Assembly (NCBI RefSeq): GCF_033958435.1
Contig: NC_134150.1
Span: 33,909,501-33,973,500 of the forward strand
DNA from: Carettochelys insculpta
Lineage: Eukaryota; Chordata; Testudines; Carettochelyidae
Direction of reading: 5' to 3'
Length of the DNA: 64,000 nt
Shown: positions 22,625 to 35,318 of the stretch, in pieces
How the letters are laid out: each line of letters begins with the position of its first letter
Position numbering within the stretch: the first letter of the stretch is position 1
Position numbers and translations under genes: made by a program
Notes under the pieces: model-generated
Database searches by the model: none
What the model saw: only the letters and a program-made list of their open reading frames with translations
What the model was told of the DNA's origin: nothing

Positions 22625-22823
22625 CAGTGTTCCCTCTATTTTTTTTCATCTGGGCTAGAATAAATGTTGTTATGTGCATGAAGGTACATGAGGATGTGCA
22701 CCACCAATAGAAACACATGAGGCTGGCTGTGAGCACTGTGGATGTTCTGCTAATCAGCTGGGTGGCACCTGAATCAACCTCTCCTGGATGGCCATCCAAA
22801 CTCTCAGCTTATAGGGAACACTC
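22625..22823. mobile_element. Short inverted-repeat element, hAT-like ends
   Basis: Starts CAGTGTTCCCTCTATTTTTT and ends 'cttatagggaacactc', so an inverted end of about 11 bp (CAGTGTTCCCT / AGGGAACACT). The ends resemble hAT elements, but I could not find a matching 8-bp duplication. The body contains 'tgttatgtgcatgaagg' and 'gtgcaccaccaatagaaac' and no open frame resembling a transposase. Confidence 0.5.
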
Positions 22824-23407
22824 GGATCTTTCTTGCTTGCTGACTGGACTTAGTTCACATCCATGTAGTGTATGTGGTATAATCAAAGCACATGGATGCC
22901 TGTTTTTCGCACAGCCAGTTTCCTGGCACTGGCTCTTCATTTATCAATGGCCTAATGTTCAAATGGGCAGAGCATCCACGGATGGTCATGAGAGCTGCTG
23001 TGCATTTCATGCTTTTGAAAACAAGGTCACAAGTATTGTGATTTTAGGCTAGCATGAGATCAGAGGGATATGTGAGGTCAGGTGTAGCTTGGCAAAGCTG
23101 TCCTGGGCATGGTGATTTCATGGAAGACAGAGAACTTTTCCAGGCCCCGAGTTAATTTTTGGGGAGCAGGGGTGCTTAAGCATTTCCAAATTTACTTGAT
23201 GTATAATGGCATATGCCACTGTAGTGGAAGGCACTGCTGTATATCACAGTTCAGACATGGTTGCAGCTGTACCTAGTAGCATAGGTACATAGGTTCCTTT
23301 GATAGTACATCTCTGTACTTAGAGCTATCATCATATACCATAGTCTGTCTCTGTACTTAGAATAGCTGCTTTCTATCAACATAACTGAGGGAGTGTCTAT
23401 GCACATA
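22824..23407. other. No clear feature
   Basis: Around 23270-23400 the sequence repeats a short theme twice ('tctctgtacttagagctatc' and 'tctctgtacttagaatagct'), possibly a decayed family F element. Nothing else is recognised. Confidence 0.35.
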
Positions 23408-23856
23408 GACTGTGTCTACACTAGCACCCTCCTTTTGGAAGGGTCATAGTAATGGAGGATTTCAGCAAATGCTAATGAAGAACTACCATGAATATGCAGT
23501 GCCTTATTTGCATAATGGCAGCCATGCACAATTCAAACATGTTACTTTCCAAACCCTTGCCGCCCCTGTAGATGCCACTTTCCAAAGGACCTCCCCCTCC
23601 CCAGGACTTTGAAAGCCCCCTTTCCCAGACACTTCTGTCAACAGAGAGGGCTTCTGGTTCACTGGGCAGCCCTGTTTGCAGAGCTTCTGGTCAGCCATTC
23701 TGTTGACAGACGGCAGGGTAGCCTGGCTGCTCTTTGTTGACAGAGCGGATTGCTCTGGTCATCTGCTTTTGTGTGTAGATGCACTCAAGAGTTTCTGTCA
23801 ATACAACTCTTTTGGCAGACATTGCTGTTGACAGAGGCTTCTAGGGTAGACGTAGC
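23408..23856. mobile_element. Chimeric short transposon: family C left part joined to family E right part
   Basis: The left part (GACTGTGTCTACACTAGCAC, 'ccttttggaagggtcatagtaatg', 'atgaatatgcagtgcctta', 'gcataatggcagcc') is a family C arm. From about 23630 the sequence changes to family E style ('acttctgtcaacagagaggg', 'ggcagccctgtttgcagagc', 'gttgacagagcggattgctc', 'tgtgtgtagatgcactc'), and it ends GGGTAGACGTAGCT. Ends and interior therefore come from two families. A clear target duplication is not visible. Confidence 0.6.
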
Positions 23857-25146
23857 TAGTAAGTATAGAAATGCTCTATATCTTGGCCAAGATGCCTGGA
23901 TGTATAAGTTACAACAGTACAATAGCAACAGAATAACGACTTTAGTGGTGAGTGCTAAGCAGTTCAAGAGTTCATAAAACTACATAGGGGAAATGTTCAA
24001 AGAACTGAATGGCATTTACAGCTGCTTGACTTTCATTGACTCAAACCAAAAGTCAGGCAACTAAAACCCTGCAAAGCACTATGGAAATGTACCTCCAGTG
24101 TCTTACTGTATAGTACTTGTATGTTTGTTAATGTGAAAGAAGTGTCCTCTAAATTATTTGGAGCCTGTATTTATTGTGTCAAATGTCTTAGACTGTGTAT
24201 GAATCTTTCCATATTATCTACAATCTCATGAATTCCTGAAGTAAAGCCAAGGGCACACCCTTAACTAATTATTGTTCTAAAAATATACCCAGAACATCGA
24301 TGGGAGAGGTTTCCACAGGATGAAACCTCAACTCAGATAAATTCATCTTTCAGAAAGGGTGCTAGTCTTTCACGCACTCCTGCTTCTGCCCAGAATTCCA
24401 TTGGTCCAGTGATAAGACTATTAACAAGTGAACCATAAAACCAGGCACTTACTACATCGATGTCAAGACTCTTCAAGCCTAAATGATCACAGGAAGCAAG
24501 TTAGCCACTCTCCAGAACACATTTTCCAAAAATGGAATCTGCAAATGGCTCATTTTACTCTTTTAAATTATGTTCAGGTCTGTAATAACCTGCTCTGAAT
24601 CATATATTACTCTTTTAAAATAAGTTGTTTTACCAACCAATTTTTTCTCCTTAACGAGAAACCAGATTATATTCCACTTTGCCTGCTTGTTCTAATCTGA
24701 AATTTTAGCAGCTCATGGAACGAGACGCTGTTTGTGGAAATAATCTTTCAAATAGGCCTATTTTTGTTAGTTTTCTTTGGAGTTAAAATAACATTTTGAT
24801 TAAGTATGCCTAGATATGTTTTGCTTTTTTGTTTATTTCCCAGGTTAGTAAATTTGCATATTTTCAGATAGAGGTGGGGGAATCCGTGTTCCTCCATAGA
24901 AAGATGTATCCAGCCTTGTATTTACAAACACTTAATTAAACAAGTTATTTTGTGTCTAAGCCAAATAAAATGGGAACACTTGATAAATTCTCATTATGTC
25001 CTTGCATTTCTTGAATCAAATATTTCAACTATTTTTGGCTCCTATTTATGTAAGTTCGCTCCTCCTTCAATAACTTGCATTGCACCATTTTTTAAAAAGG
25101 CATTTCTTGTCCTCTACCCTGCTCTTGATATCAATATTATTAAATC
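23857..25146. other. Unique AT-rich interval
   Basis: No repeat or exon recognised. The 81-codon frame at 24950-25195 runs into a hAT element and is not coding-like. Confidence 0.4.
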
Positions 25147-25154
25147 CACCATAC

Positions 25155-25342
25155 CAGCATTTCCCAAAGCATGGTACACATACCACCAGAGGTAGGGGAA
25201 AGGACTTCAAGGGTTATGTGGCAGAAAATAAATAACTAAAAATGAGGAGATAAGCACTGGGACAGCACTGGGAAAGGGGGTACGTTGATAATACCAAAGT
25301 CCCGAAAGGGGTCTGTGAATGTTTTAAGTTTGGGAAACACTA
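25155..25342. mobile_element. hAT-type short element (188 bp) with 8-bp target duplication
   Basis: Starts CAGCATTTCCCAAAGCATGG and ends AAGTTTGGGAAACACTA, the 'fallen-over' terminal repeats typical of hAT elements ending near 'TTTGGGAAACRCTG'. The flanks are CACCATAC (25147-25154) and CACTATAC (25343-25350), matching at 7 of 8 positions. The interior has 'ggtacacataccaccagagg' and 'gtctgtgaatgttttaag'. No transposase; a non-autonomous copy. Confidence 0.8.
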
Positions 25343-25429
25343 CACTATACAGTCAATACAGTTAACTTGGAATCAGTTGCATTTTAGATGAACTGTGCAC
25401 ACTTCACAGGACCCTGAAGGCATGTCTAG

Positions 25430-25868
25430 ACTGCAGTGTCAGCCCATGGCTGGAACACATGCTTGAGCATGATCCCGCCTTCCATTGACACACAAATTAT
25501 GCTAATCCAGGGCCAGGAGTGGCAAAGCTTTCCCAAAAGTGGGAGGACCTACCTCGTCTGTGGCCCTGCCCCAGCCACTCCTCTTCCCCATGGGGCCCTG
25601 ACCAAGACAGAAGCCAGACTGGGCCAGAGAGCCTGGTGCCTCAACCTGCCTTGGGTGAGGGACCTGAGAGCAGCCCTGGGCCTCCAACTCCAGCAGTTCC
25701 CCACAGCTGCCCACACAGCTCTTACCCTGACCCAGCTCCAGATGGAGGGCAGGACCTGTGAGCTGTAGCCTGGCCATGGTAAGAGCCAACTGGGCATCAA
25801 GAGGAAGATGAGGGGAGGGGGGAACTCTAGTCTCTCCCACTCCCCAAACCCTTCGTCTCCACCCATAC
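25430..25868. repeat. GC-rich block, probably an interspersed repeat of unknown class
   Basis: Composition changes abruptly to GC-rich. The left edge 'gcatgtctagactgcagtgt' is reminiscent of the short transposon termini in this window. Overlapping 100-112 codon frames on both strands (25436-25768, 25502-25840, 25549-25866) are a consequence of GC content, since none shows a motif. I do not call a gene. Confidence 0.4.
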
Positions 25869-26035
25869 CTGAGCAGGACCCTAACCCCCCTCTACCTCAT
25901 CCCTCTGCCCCAACCCTGAGCTGTTCCACCACCCAAATCCCTCATCCCTGCTCCCACTTGAGCAGGTCCTAACCCCCCTCTACCTTGATCCTCTGCTCCC
26001 AGCCAGAGCCCCTCCCACACCCTAAGCCCAATTTT
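25869..26035. repeat. CCT-rich minisatellite, about 89-bp unit
   Basis: 'gagcaggaccctaacccccctctacct' at 25871 recurs as 'gagcaggtcctaacccccctctacctt' at 25960, an offset of 89 bp, and both are followed by 'cctctgc(c/t)cc'. About two units are present. Its style resembles the minisatellite at 17680 but the units differ. Confidence 0.65.
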
Positions 26036-27852
26036 AATAATGTGACATTAGTGTGGGGTAGTGAGATGCGTAAAATTAGGAATATGCTTGCAAACCATTA
26101 TTGCCTAAGTGTCCCATATTTTCCTCTATTGTAGCCACAAAAATATTTTGCACAAAGAGTAACACAGGCACATCAGAATATCAGCTAGGCCAGTACCGCT
26201 CTCATAAAGAACCCCACCCACAACATTAACTATGTTTGATAGCCAGCGCTCCCCTCCTGCCATTCACAAAATGATACAAAACAGCTGGCCAAGAAATCTG
26301 GCTACATATTTGTTAAACAGGAACAGACCAGTAAATCAAATTTGTTGACCAATTTTCAAGTATGTGGCCTTGAGATATTTTTTAAAAAGTTTATATGGAA
26401 AATGGGGGTAGGGGAGAAGCCAATCTAATGTCCTGAACATTTCATGCTAGTGGGTAAAAACACTTTTTTTCCCCCCTGGATTCTAATCTCTAACTTTCCT
26501 ATGAGTGCCCTGCTAAAACCTCAGGGAATTTTATATAGTGCATGTTGTCAGTATTTTAATCATCCCCAGCTGTCAAAACTCTTGTAACCCGCCTCTTCTA
26601 TTTAAAATGTGTCTTCTAGGCATAAAATAATTAAAGGTGCAGGACCATAAGGTAGGCTCTGAGCCACTGCAATGTGACAAAACCCCACATATGAAAGGCA
26701 TTATTTCAGGAAGTTTTAAATATAAATTTTGTTTTGTCAGAAGGCTGCAGGGCACACATTTTCTATACTGTCAAGCTTGATAGTAACAATATTTATATTT
26801 CAAATAAAAAGATTAAATTGCAGTCTTATGTGTTTCTGGTTTTCACATAGTTTTTATCCATGTATCATAGTGTTCCATATCAGTGTGTCATCGAAACTTT
26901 TTTTTTTTGCTGACACCAGTTTTGCTTTATTGTAATATTAAGTCTTGTTCTGCCAGTCCCTGAATTGAAATAATGAGGACAGACAGTAGAGTGGCGGGTG
27001 TTTAGTTATTTTACAAATACTTTGTTTGACATGTACATTTAAGCTCCCCACCCCAAAAACCATAACAAACCATTCCAACAATTTATTTTAAAGAATTATT
27101 CTTGGCTTATGTTAAGTTTCTATTTTTAATTTAAAGAATGTTAATTTCTATAACTTTAGCGCTTTACCCACCCTGCAAATGCTTAGCCAAGTACTTAACT
27201 CTAAGTATCTGAGGTTCCCCTTGGGGAATAAAGTTGAGCACAAACATACAATGAGGAGGTCAGAGTGGTTTACAATTATTTTGATCTCCTGTGGAATCTT
27301 TTAATTTGAAAAAGCAGTAAGCCATTTTGAACAGAATAAAAGTCTAGGTTATTCTGAGCTTCTGTAATATCTGCCCAGCAAGCCCTTTTTAGTGCTTTTT
27401 AGCTGCTACTTGTGAATTTTCCAGTAACTCTCAACTCTTCAGAGTTTTGCAATTCCAGGAGTTTCAGAGTCTTATGGTTTGTTTTATGTCATTTGTGCAG
27501 CATTGCCCTAGACAGAACAATGGGGAGAAATGGGACATAGTCTTGACTCACTCTGGTATTTGAACTGCCAATGGGATTCACTTACTCTGACAAATAAGAT
27601 GCAAATCAGATGTAATGATTAGAGACCAACCCATTTGTGTGAGCTCAAAACTGGAAATACCTCACTGAGAAAAGCTGCTTCCCTACAGTCCCAGTTCTAC
27701 ACTTTATATTTGCTGTTGCTGTTGTTTAAATTTTCCCTGCAGTTGATCATTGCCATCTTAGTCACCGTAAGGCTGGAATTTATAGATCGCCTATTCCCAT
27801 GAGGCACTGTCATATTGCGAGAGCAGATGTAAATTCTGGAGGTAAACTAAGT
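26036..27852. other. Unique AT-rich interval
   Basis: A poly-T run lies at about 26899-26909. No repeat family or exon recognised. Confidence 0.4.
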
Positions 27853-27962
27853 ACAGGCTGAACCTTTCTAATCCAGAATTCTCTTATCTGGCAACATCTG
27901 TAGTCCAGCAAATTCTCTCCTCTGGTCCTGGTCTGGTCCCGAGGTGCTGGATGAGAGAATTT
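27853..27962. repeat. Interspersed repeat paired with 63480-63575
   Basis: 'acaggctgaacctttctaatcc', 'cttatctggcaacatctg', 'tctggtcccgaggtgctgg' and 'gagagaattt' resemble, in inverted orientation, the segment near the window end ('aaattctctggtatggcact', 'ggtcaggtcccaagggag', 'gaggtttaacttgt'). The pattern (AGGTTAAACCTCTCTAATCC style) is a common vertebrate interspersed repeat; class not assigned. Confidence 0.4.
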
Positions 27963-30439
27963 CACCATGTATAGGTTTTTAAACAAATTTTGGCTCTCGT
28001 CTCTCCTAAGCTGGTTTCACACACATATACCTTTATTTAAGTTATTCCTATTTTACTCTAGTAAGACTAAGAAGCTCTTTAGGGCGACAACAATGTTGAT
28101 AATATGTGGATGCAAAGATGAGAATGCAAAGATTCTAAGACAACTTTTGAGGGAAGGGCTGCAAATAATTCAGCTCCATTAAACTTCTCAGGAACATTTG
28201 GTTTTTCTTATATTGCATAACAGTATGAGTCATTTAATATTATTTACTTCTGTGTGCATTTTTAGAGCAACAAGAAAATCAGTCCTTGCAGCTAAAAATG
28301 CCCTAAGCCACTGGTTGGTCAATCAGGTCATGTGATTCTTGCAGCAATCCATATCGCTAGTCAGTTCTTGTCACAGTTTGATCCCTCCCATTTTCTTGTG
28401 CTGTGATATCAACTTGCTTGAGAACTGTGGCACAATGGTGAAAATTCACAGGTTGATGGATTTATGATCAAATAAAAGCATAAACCACACACCTCCTGGG
28501 TGTGGTTCACTTTGACATGCAGTGGTACTTAAACCACTTACAGAAAGAAATCATGTTTCTTCTGCAGCCTTACTTACTATCCAGCTGGTATTTATTCCAA
28601 ACTCTAGAGGGTCCTGCACTCAGCTTCAGAGGTTCCAGGTTCTGTTCCACCTGGTAGCATTACAAATACAATTTTATTTCTTGTCTCAAGGTTTTGCAAA
28701 AAGAGAAGATTTCCATGGGCAGCAACCTGACTTTCTCCTCCCCATCCTAAAAATCCTATGAAACGAGCCAACCCCATTGTTGTAACTGTGCAAGATGGTA
28801 CATGGAGGAGGATGCTATTTGGATGATGCAAGATGGGTGACTGTCAGTTTCATGTAGCAGTCATGCCTAAGCAAGTACACCCATGCCTATTTCATGCACA
28901 ATCTGTGTATGTTTGCATCAGACACTCATCATTTGTGTACTTTTGGCCAACTAGCTGAGCTAATCAAAGTAGTCACTGCAGTGAGAGATCTTTAACTGTC
29001 ATTTAAAATAAAGCTTAAGTGCAGAGAAGGAAACCAATGACAAAGACAAGAAAAATAGTGGGGTTCCAGTTTCCTTTATACAAAGTTTCACCTTCTTCAT
29101 AATTCCACACCAATTCAGTTTGAACTAATGGACATACAAATCAAGCTATGGCACCACATGCATTTCAAATGAGGCAGGCCTATTTCATGGGAAACATCTG
29201 GCCTCATTATATCAGGCAACACCTGCATGAAATTACATCTGTGCTGAAGTCTTTTAACAGAAACTGGTAATTGAGCTGAGGCAATCTAACCAATGAAAGG
29301 TGTGAAGAAGGTGAAACATGAAATTTCATTCTCTGCCATGCAAATAAACTGCAGCCGTATAGCAGTTCTTTCACGAAATAGTTAATATCAACAACCAGGG
29401 ATGTTTGTAGTTAGGTGGATTTCATGCTAAAAACAAGCATTAATAGTATATCCATAATGCACATTTTGATCCTCAAACAAGTGTTGAGGGTGCTGTTTGG
29501 ATTTACTACACTTCATAGCATATTGTTTGCAGCATGTTATGTGTCATTCTGACCATTTTACAAGGAGGATATTCTGTTGCTTAATTTCCTTTCCATATAT
29601 AACTGTGCTCCCATCAAATTTTACACTCAGGGTAAAACTTGGAATACTTGGCAGGTTTGCCATTTAATCACTGCTATCCCAAATAAGATCTGAATTTTCA
29701 GCAGCAGCCTTGAACTAGAATATTGTTGGGAAGGTTGCTCAGTGCAAGACCCATGCTAGAGAGAGGGAACATGGAAATAGTGTGGGATTTCTGCGCATGT
29801 TGTGTCCCTGAGAACAGGATTTTAGCTGAGATTCGTAGCTGAGTTTATGGCGTGATTGTCAGCTGCCTGCAGTGAGCACAGAAGAGCTGGTTGTGACGCC
29901 CACGTCTCAGGGTTGGTTCTACTTTAGCTCTACACTGCACAGCTGAAAGTGTCCCCAAACCACAATGCTTCTGCTGCAAGTAACCAAAGTGAATTCGTGT
30001 TTTAGGAACATTCGGTCACCCCCGCTTATGACAGCACTGATCATCTTATTTCCAGAAGTGGTAAGTACAAAGTTTGTACCAAAATGCTATAAATAAAGTG
30101 AAAACTGACCAGTGACACGCACCAATAGGAAATGCAGTGATTTCAACGTCCATGTTAAATAAGCCTTAAGATTTTCAGTACAGATTTCAGCACTTGGAGT
30201 TGAAAAAATGAATAAATAACTGATGTTTGCTGGCCTCAAAGGTAGTTCTAATACAGAGAACACCCACATTTCATTACCTGAAGTAGCAATGGGTTTTTCA
30301 ATTTTTTTCTACTATATAGCACCTGAAAAAAATTAATTTGCTATTCAAAATTACTGAAATTCCAAATACATGTGACTTGGACATGAAATGTTCATGAAAT
30401 AATAATCATAATTAATAATAGCAGCAAGGGTCTCCAAAT
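27963..30439. other. Unique AT-rich interval
   Basis: No exon, transposon end or LINE tail was recognised in these 2.5 kb. Confidence 0.4.
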
Positions 30440-30560
30440 GCTTTACAACAGAGACCACAAACTGGGATAATCAGGCATGGAAAAGTAATATGACTGGCTC
30501 ATGATTACCCAGTAATCCTGTAGAAGAGCCAGAAATAGAATCCAGGTTTCTTTACATCCT
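30440..30560 (-). repeat. Ancient MIR/L3-like fragment
   Basis: 'aaatgctttacaacag', 'ctggctcatgattacccagt' and 'agagccagaaatagaatccagg' follow the order of the common ancient repeat 'GCTTTACAAA ... CAAGGTCACCCAG ... AGAGCCAGGAATAGAACCCAGG'. It is too diverged for subfamily assignment. Confidence 0.5.
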
Positions 30561-30570
30561 TTCAATATGT

Positions 30571-30584
30571 CCACCACACCCACA

Positions 30585-30627
<43 letters not shown>
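30571..30627. repeat. (CA)n microsatellite
   Basis: An impure start (CCACCACACCCACACACCC) passes into an uninterrupted CA run of about 18 dinucleotides. Confidence 0.95.
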
Positions 30628-32053
30628 CCAGCTACCTGCAAGCTTACTAACTATAGCGAAAAGAAGAAAAATACTAATATACTGACTAAAAGCAAATTAC
30701 TTCCTTGTTCAAACTATAGCTATAAATCTGGAAATTCAGCATTGCTTCTTGATGATTGAGCTGTTATAATATTATATTAATCTATTGAACACTATAGGGC
30801 TATGTCAAATACATCTTTTAATAGAATACATCTACACTGCACAATATTAAGATGACTTTTTAATGAGGATGTAAATATTAGAAGTTGTAAGGCTGCTCAG
30901 AGCATGGGAGGGGTGCCTATTAGCTGGATGATTAAAAGCTTTACAAATTAATTAATGCATACATACATAAATATGTAATTAAACTCATTGCTGTATTTGA
31001 CTTTTTTAGGGTTTTGAGCACACTTTCTTTGTCAGAACATATAGAAAAAGAATGCATGCAACTGAAATGGCAAAATAACGATTGCTCCTGGAGTTGGAAT
31101 TTGACAAGGACATTGGGGTTAATGCTCTGAACTTTGAAAAGAGTGCCAGGGATTCTTTATAAAGCTGCTGGACCCTTTTTTTCCCCATAGAAGCATTTCT
31201 TTGACAAAAAGGACTTTTTGACAAAAATCAATTTTTTTATGGAAAAATTTTAATCTTGGCACTAAAAGCTCTCAAGATTTAAAAAAAAAAAAAAAAATCC
31301 CAGTTCTTCCCTAGAGGAAAGATGACTCTTGGATCATAACTGGAAGGTTAACAGGCCTGGTGGAGGGATGGGCAAAAAGGGAAAAGTACATTACAGAATG
31401 GAAGGGTGATTCTTCTGGAAGCAGCTTCCTCTTTCTAAAAGGGGTGATTCCTTTGAATGTCTTTGCTGATTGCAGCTGTCATAGCAAGACATAGGGAGAG
31501 ATACAATCAGAATCCAAAACTATTTATATTAGATTGCTAAGGTCCTTGTGGGGAGGAAGAGACTAAGCCTGGAAGTAGAAGCTGGGTCACAAGCCTACCT
31601 CTCTATTTGCTGACCCACATTGCTTGCTGAAACTTGTTGCTTTCATCTATAATTATGAACACAAGTCTAGAACTCTTTTCTCTGATAGTGGTTTCAACAT
31701 CAGAGTGTTGGATGTTCATGTTCTAGAGCTAAATTCATGGCCATAGGCAGGGTGGGTGTGAAGGATGGGAAAGCACCAGCCCCAAGTCTGGTTTCTCTCC
31801 CTTTCTGCCTGTTGCACTGTGCAGTGGGGACTTGCAGATCATGGTGGGAAACCCAAGACATCATAAGAGCTCTGCTTCCTTGGCCAGCTCCCTACCTAGA
31901 GAGCTGGCTCTGGAGCAAGGAAGGGGCCAATTTTCCCAGCATCCCCATGGCCATTAGCAACAGGAAGGTGGACAAATATTTTGGAATATTGTTTTTCACT
32001 TATGATGTCACAGCAAGCTCCAAGACAGTAATTTCTGTAAACCCTTTATTACT
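30628..32053. other. Unique interval with a poly-A run
   Basis: Poly-A occupies about 31281-31297. A moderately GC-richer stretch at 31735-31960 was not recognised. No exon called. Confidence 0.4.
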
Positions 32054-33783
32054 GAACATAAGAACATAAGAATAGCCATACTGGGTCAGACCAAAGGTCC
32101 ATCCAGCCCAGTATCCCGTCTGCCGACAGTGGCCAATGCCAGGTGCCCCAGAGAAGGAGAACAGAAGACAATGATCAAGTGATTTATCTCCTGCCATCCA
32201 TCTCCTGCCCTTATACTGAAGGCTAGGGCACCATACTTGACCCCTGGCTAATAGCCATTTATGGACATAACCTGCAAAAATTTATCAAGCTCTTTTTTCA
32301 ACCCTAATAGAGTCCTGGCCTTCACAGCCTCCTCCGGCAAGGAGTTCCACAGGTTGACTGTGCGCTGTGTGAAGAAAAATTTCCTTTTATTAGTTTTGAA
32401 CCTACTATCCATCAAATTTCATTTGGTGTCCCCTAGTTCTTGTATTATGGGAAAAGGTAAATAATTTTTCTATATTCGCTTTCTCTACACCATTCATGAT
32501 TTTATATACCTCTATCATATCGCCCTTCAATCGCCTCTTTTCCAGACTGAAAAGTCCCAGTCTCTCTAGCCTATCCCCATATGGGACCCATTCCAAACCC
32601 CTAATCATCTTAGTCGCCCTTTTCTGAAACTTTTCTAATTCCAATATATCTTTTTTGAGGTGAGGAGACCACATCTGCATGCAGTACTCAAGATGTGGGC
32701 GTACCATAGTTTTATATAGGGGAAGTATGATATCTTTTGTCTTATTATTTATCCCTTTTTAAATAATTCCTAACATCTTATTTGCTTTACTAACTGCCGC
32801 TGCACACTGCGTGGATGTCTTCAGAGAACTATCCACTATAACTCCAAGATCCCTTTCCTGATCTGTCGTTGCTAAATTTGACCCCATCATGTTGTACGTG
32901 TAATTTGGGTTATTTTTTCCAATGTGCATTACCTTACACTTACCCACATTAAATTTCATTTGCCATTTTGCTGCCCAGTCACTCAGTTTGCTGAGATCTT
33001 TTTGTAGTTCTTCACAATCCCTTTTGGTTTTGACTGTCCTGAACAACTTGGTGTCATCTGCAAACTTTCTTACCTCATTTTCTAGATCATTGATGAACAA
33101 GTTGAACAGGATCGGTCCCAGGACTGACCCCTGGGGAACACCACTAGTTACCCACCTCCATTGTGAAAATTTACCATTTATTCCCACCCTTTGTTTTCTG
33201 TCTTTTAACCAATTCCCGATCCATGAAAGGATCTTTCCTCCTATCCCATGACCGCCTAATTTACATAAAAGCCTTTGGTGTGGGACCGTGTCAAAGGCTT
33301 TCTGGAAATTTAGGTATATGATGTCCACTGGGTGCCCCTTGTCCGCATGTTTATTAACCCCTTCAAAGAATTCTAATAGATTAGTTAGACACGACTTCCC
33401 TCTGCAGAAACCATGCTGACTTTTGCCCAACAATTTGTGCTCTTCTACGTGCCTTGCATTTTTATTCTTTACTATTGTTTCTACTAATTTGCCTGGTACT
33501 GATGTTAGACTTATCGGTCTATAATTGCCAGGGTCTCCTCTAGAGCCTTTTTTAAATATTGGCGTTATATTGGCCGTCTTCCAGTCATTGGGTACCGAAG
33601 CGGATTTAAAGGATAGGTTACAAACCACTGTTAATAACTCCGCAATTTCACATTTGAGTTCTTTCAGAACCCTTGGGTGAATACCGTCTGGTCCTGGAGA
33701 CTTGTTACTATTCAGCTTATCAATTAACTCCAAAACCTCCTCTAATGTCACTTCAATCTGGGAGAGTTCCTCAGATTTGTCAC
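32054..33783 (-). mobile_element. CR1 LINE, 5'-truncated 1.7-kb copy
   Basis: The element runs on the minus strand. Its 3' end, at 32054, is 'ttcttatgttcttatgttc' in element orientation, a tandem octamer-like tail different from the ATTCTATG tail of the other two CR1 copies here. Upstream is a 3' UTR ('agtgtgggacctttggtctgacccag' style) and then the reverse transcriptase frame. Homology stops at about 33783, within ORF2 and after the apurinic endonuclease region, which is absent, as is ORF1. This is a dead-on-arrival copy. Confidence 0.92.
32232..33751 (-). pseudogene. CR1 ORF2 reverse transcriptase, inactivated
   Basis: The 330-codon frame from 33751 to 32759 carries, in order: SNKSPGPDGIHPRVLKEL (about residues 14-31); GNYRPISLTSVPGKLVE (about 78-94); the motif A region YLNFQKAFDTVPH (about 147-159); SGVPQGSVLGPILFNLFIND (about 202-221); and FADDTKLFR (about 228-236). 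Motif A normally reads YLDFQKAFD, so the catalytic Asp is replaced by Asn. The spacer between FIND and FADD is about five residues shorter than I expect for CR1. A single in-frame stop at 32759 is followed in the same frame by the downstream region (32707-32405, 'MVRPHLEYCMQMWSPHLKK'). A one-base shift near 32405 then displaces the C-terminal tail ('NLWNSLPEEAVKARTLL'). The frame could not yield active enzyme. Confidence 0.9.
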
Positions 33784-35318
33784 TGTATCAATTTTAGTAT
33801 GTTATAGCAAAATCATTTTACCAATCATTGTTTCCACTCAATTTTTTCATTAACCTCTCTTATAAACACTCATTGCACAAGTATTTTGAACTTTTTTATA
33901 TGTAAAAAATTGCAGTCCACATTTACAAAAAAATAGCTCACACACACATGCACTGCAGACAGACATATCTGTGTACCAGCCTGAAATGTGTTTGTAGAAT
34001 TCTGACCAACACAAAATTCAGCCGCCGAAGTACCATCTCTGCCTCACAAATCTGTAAATACAGTGGAAATAGAATTTTCTGTTGCTGTTTGCAGAGGAAG
34101 AAGCAATGAAAGAAGACAGTGGCAGTAAACTTTCTATAAAATCCCACCCTACAGAAAATTTAAAGGATTGACATTTGTGTTACTTTTTTCTCCTCCCGCC
34201 CCTTCTCATTACCTGGATATCTTTATTCTATAAATATTTACCACTGCAAATGCATGTACAGTTTAATTTGCTGTATAAAATCATTTGTTGACTGCTAAAG
34301 CTCATTACTAAGGCCTAGCCCAGGCTTTAGCGTGCCCCGACAGTTTTAATTCTTGTAGCAGCAGGCTACTGCAAAAGAAAAACAATCCTGTCACATGAAC
34401 GGTAGGGGTCTAAATAATTCACATTCGCTAAATCCTCCCAGAATGGTTCCCTTGCTCAGAATTTCTTTTTCAGCCAACAATTAATTAGCAATAGTCTAAG
34501 TTAACCAAGGCCAACTATTTTGAAATCTGGAGGAAAATAGAAACATACACATGCAAACATGTGTTCCACATGTATGTTTCTAGACTGGAATACGTTAGAA
34601 GACCTATGTTGGCAGACACGCTGGAGAATGAAATGGTTTCAGTGGAAGCACTCATTGCTTTGAATCAGAAAACATTTGGGGACTTTTTGGCAGGGTGATT
34701 TATATGTTTATATTTTATGGGCCAGTATATTCGGTCCCTGTGAATTGATAAAGCTCCATTGGCTTCGATTTACATCTTCTGAGGATCTACTTTGTTGCCT
34801 TTCTTTGGTAGATACTTCTCAAGTCTTTTGAAGGGACAGGAATTCCTGTTTGATTCTTTATTTCCATCAGATGTTTTGTTGGTTTTCTTTACTGCTAATG
34901 ATAGTAACCTAGAAAAAATAGATGCAAACTGACCCTGTACCCCACAGGATGTTAAATGAAAAACATAGGATGGAATTGAGGGTACTCAGCAAGTCTCTTA
35001 TGGACGCTGCATTTCACAAGGACTGCTATCCTTAGTCCTCCTGAGTAGAAATTTACTCTGCAACTGTTTCATTCATGTCTATGGGGCAAATGAGGGAGGC
35101 AGAACCAAGCATTCAAGATAACAATTCTATGGCCACATGATGTTGGCAGTGTGCTGGGACTTCCTTGCACCCCGTTAGTCCCGTTTCTGTTCTGCTTATG
35201 TTACAGAAAAGGTGCTCTTTGCATTAGCTGTTGAGATCCTTCTACTGGCACCTGTGTGTTTTCATGCGTGTGCACAAACAGGAACCCACATACAGTGAAC
35301 CAATTTAAGTAGAGTGTA
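33784..35318. other. Unique AT-rich interval
   Basis: No element recognised between the CR1 5' breakpoint and 35318. Confidence 0.4.

Noticed and set aside
25436..25866. Overlapping 80-112 codon frames on both strands
   Set aside because: Frames open simultaneously in several phases of a GC-rich block are a composition effect.
30443..30625. Frame beginning with alternating Val and Cys
   Set aside because: Translation of the (CA)n microsatellite on the minus strand.
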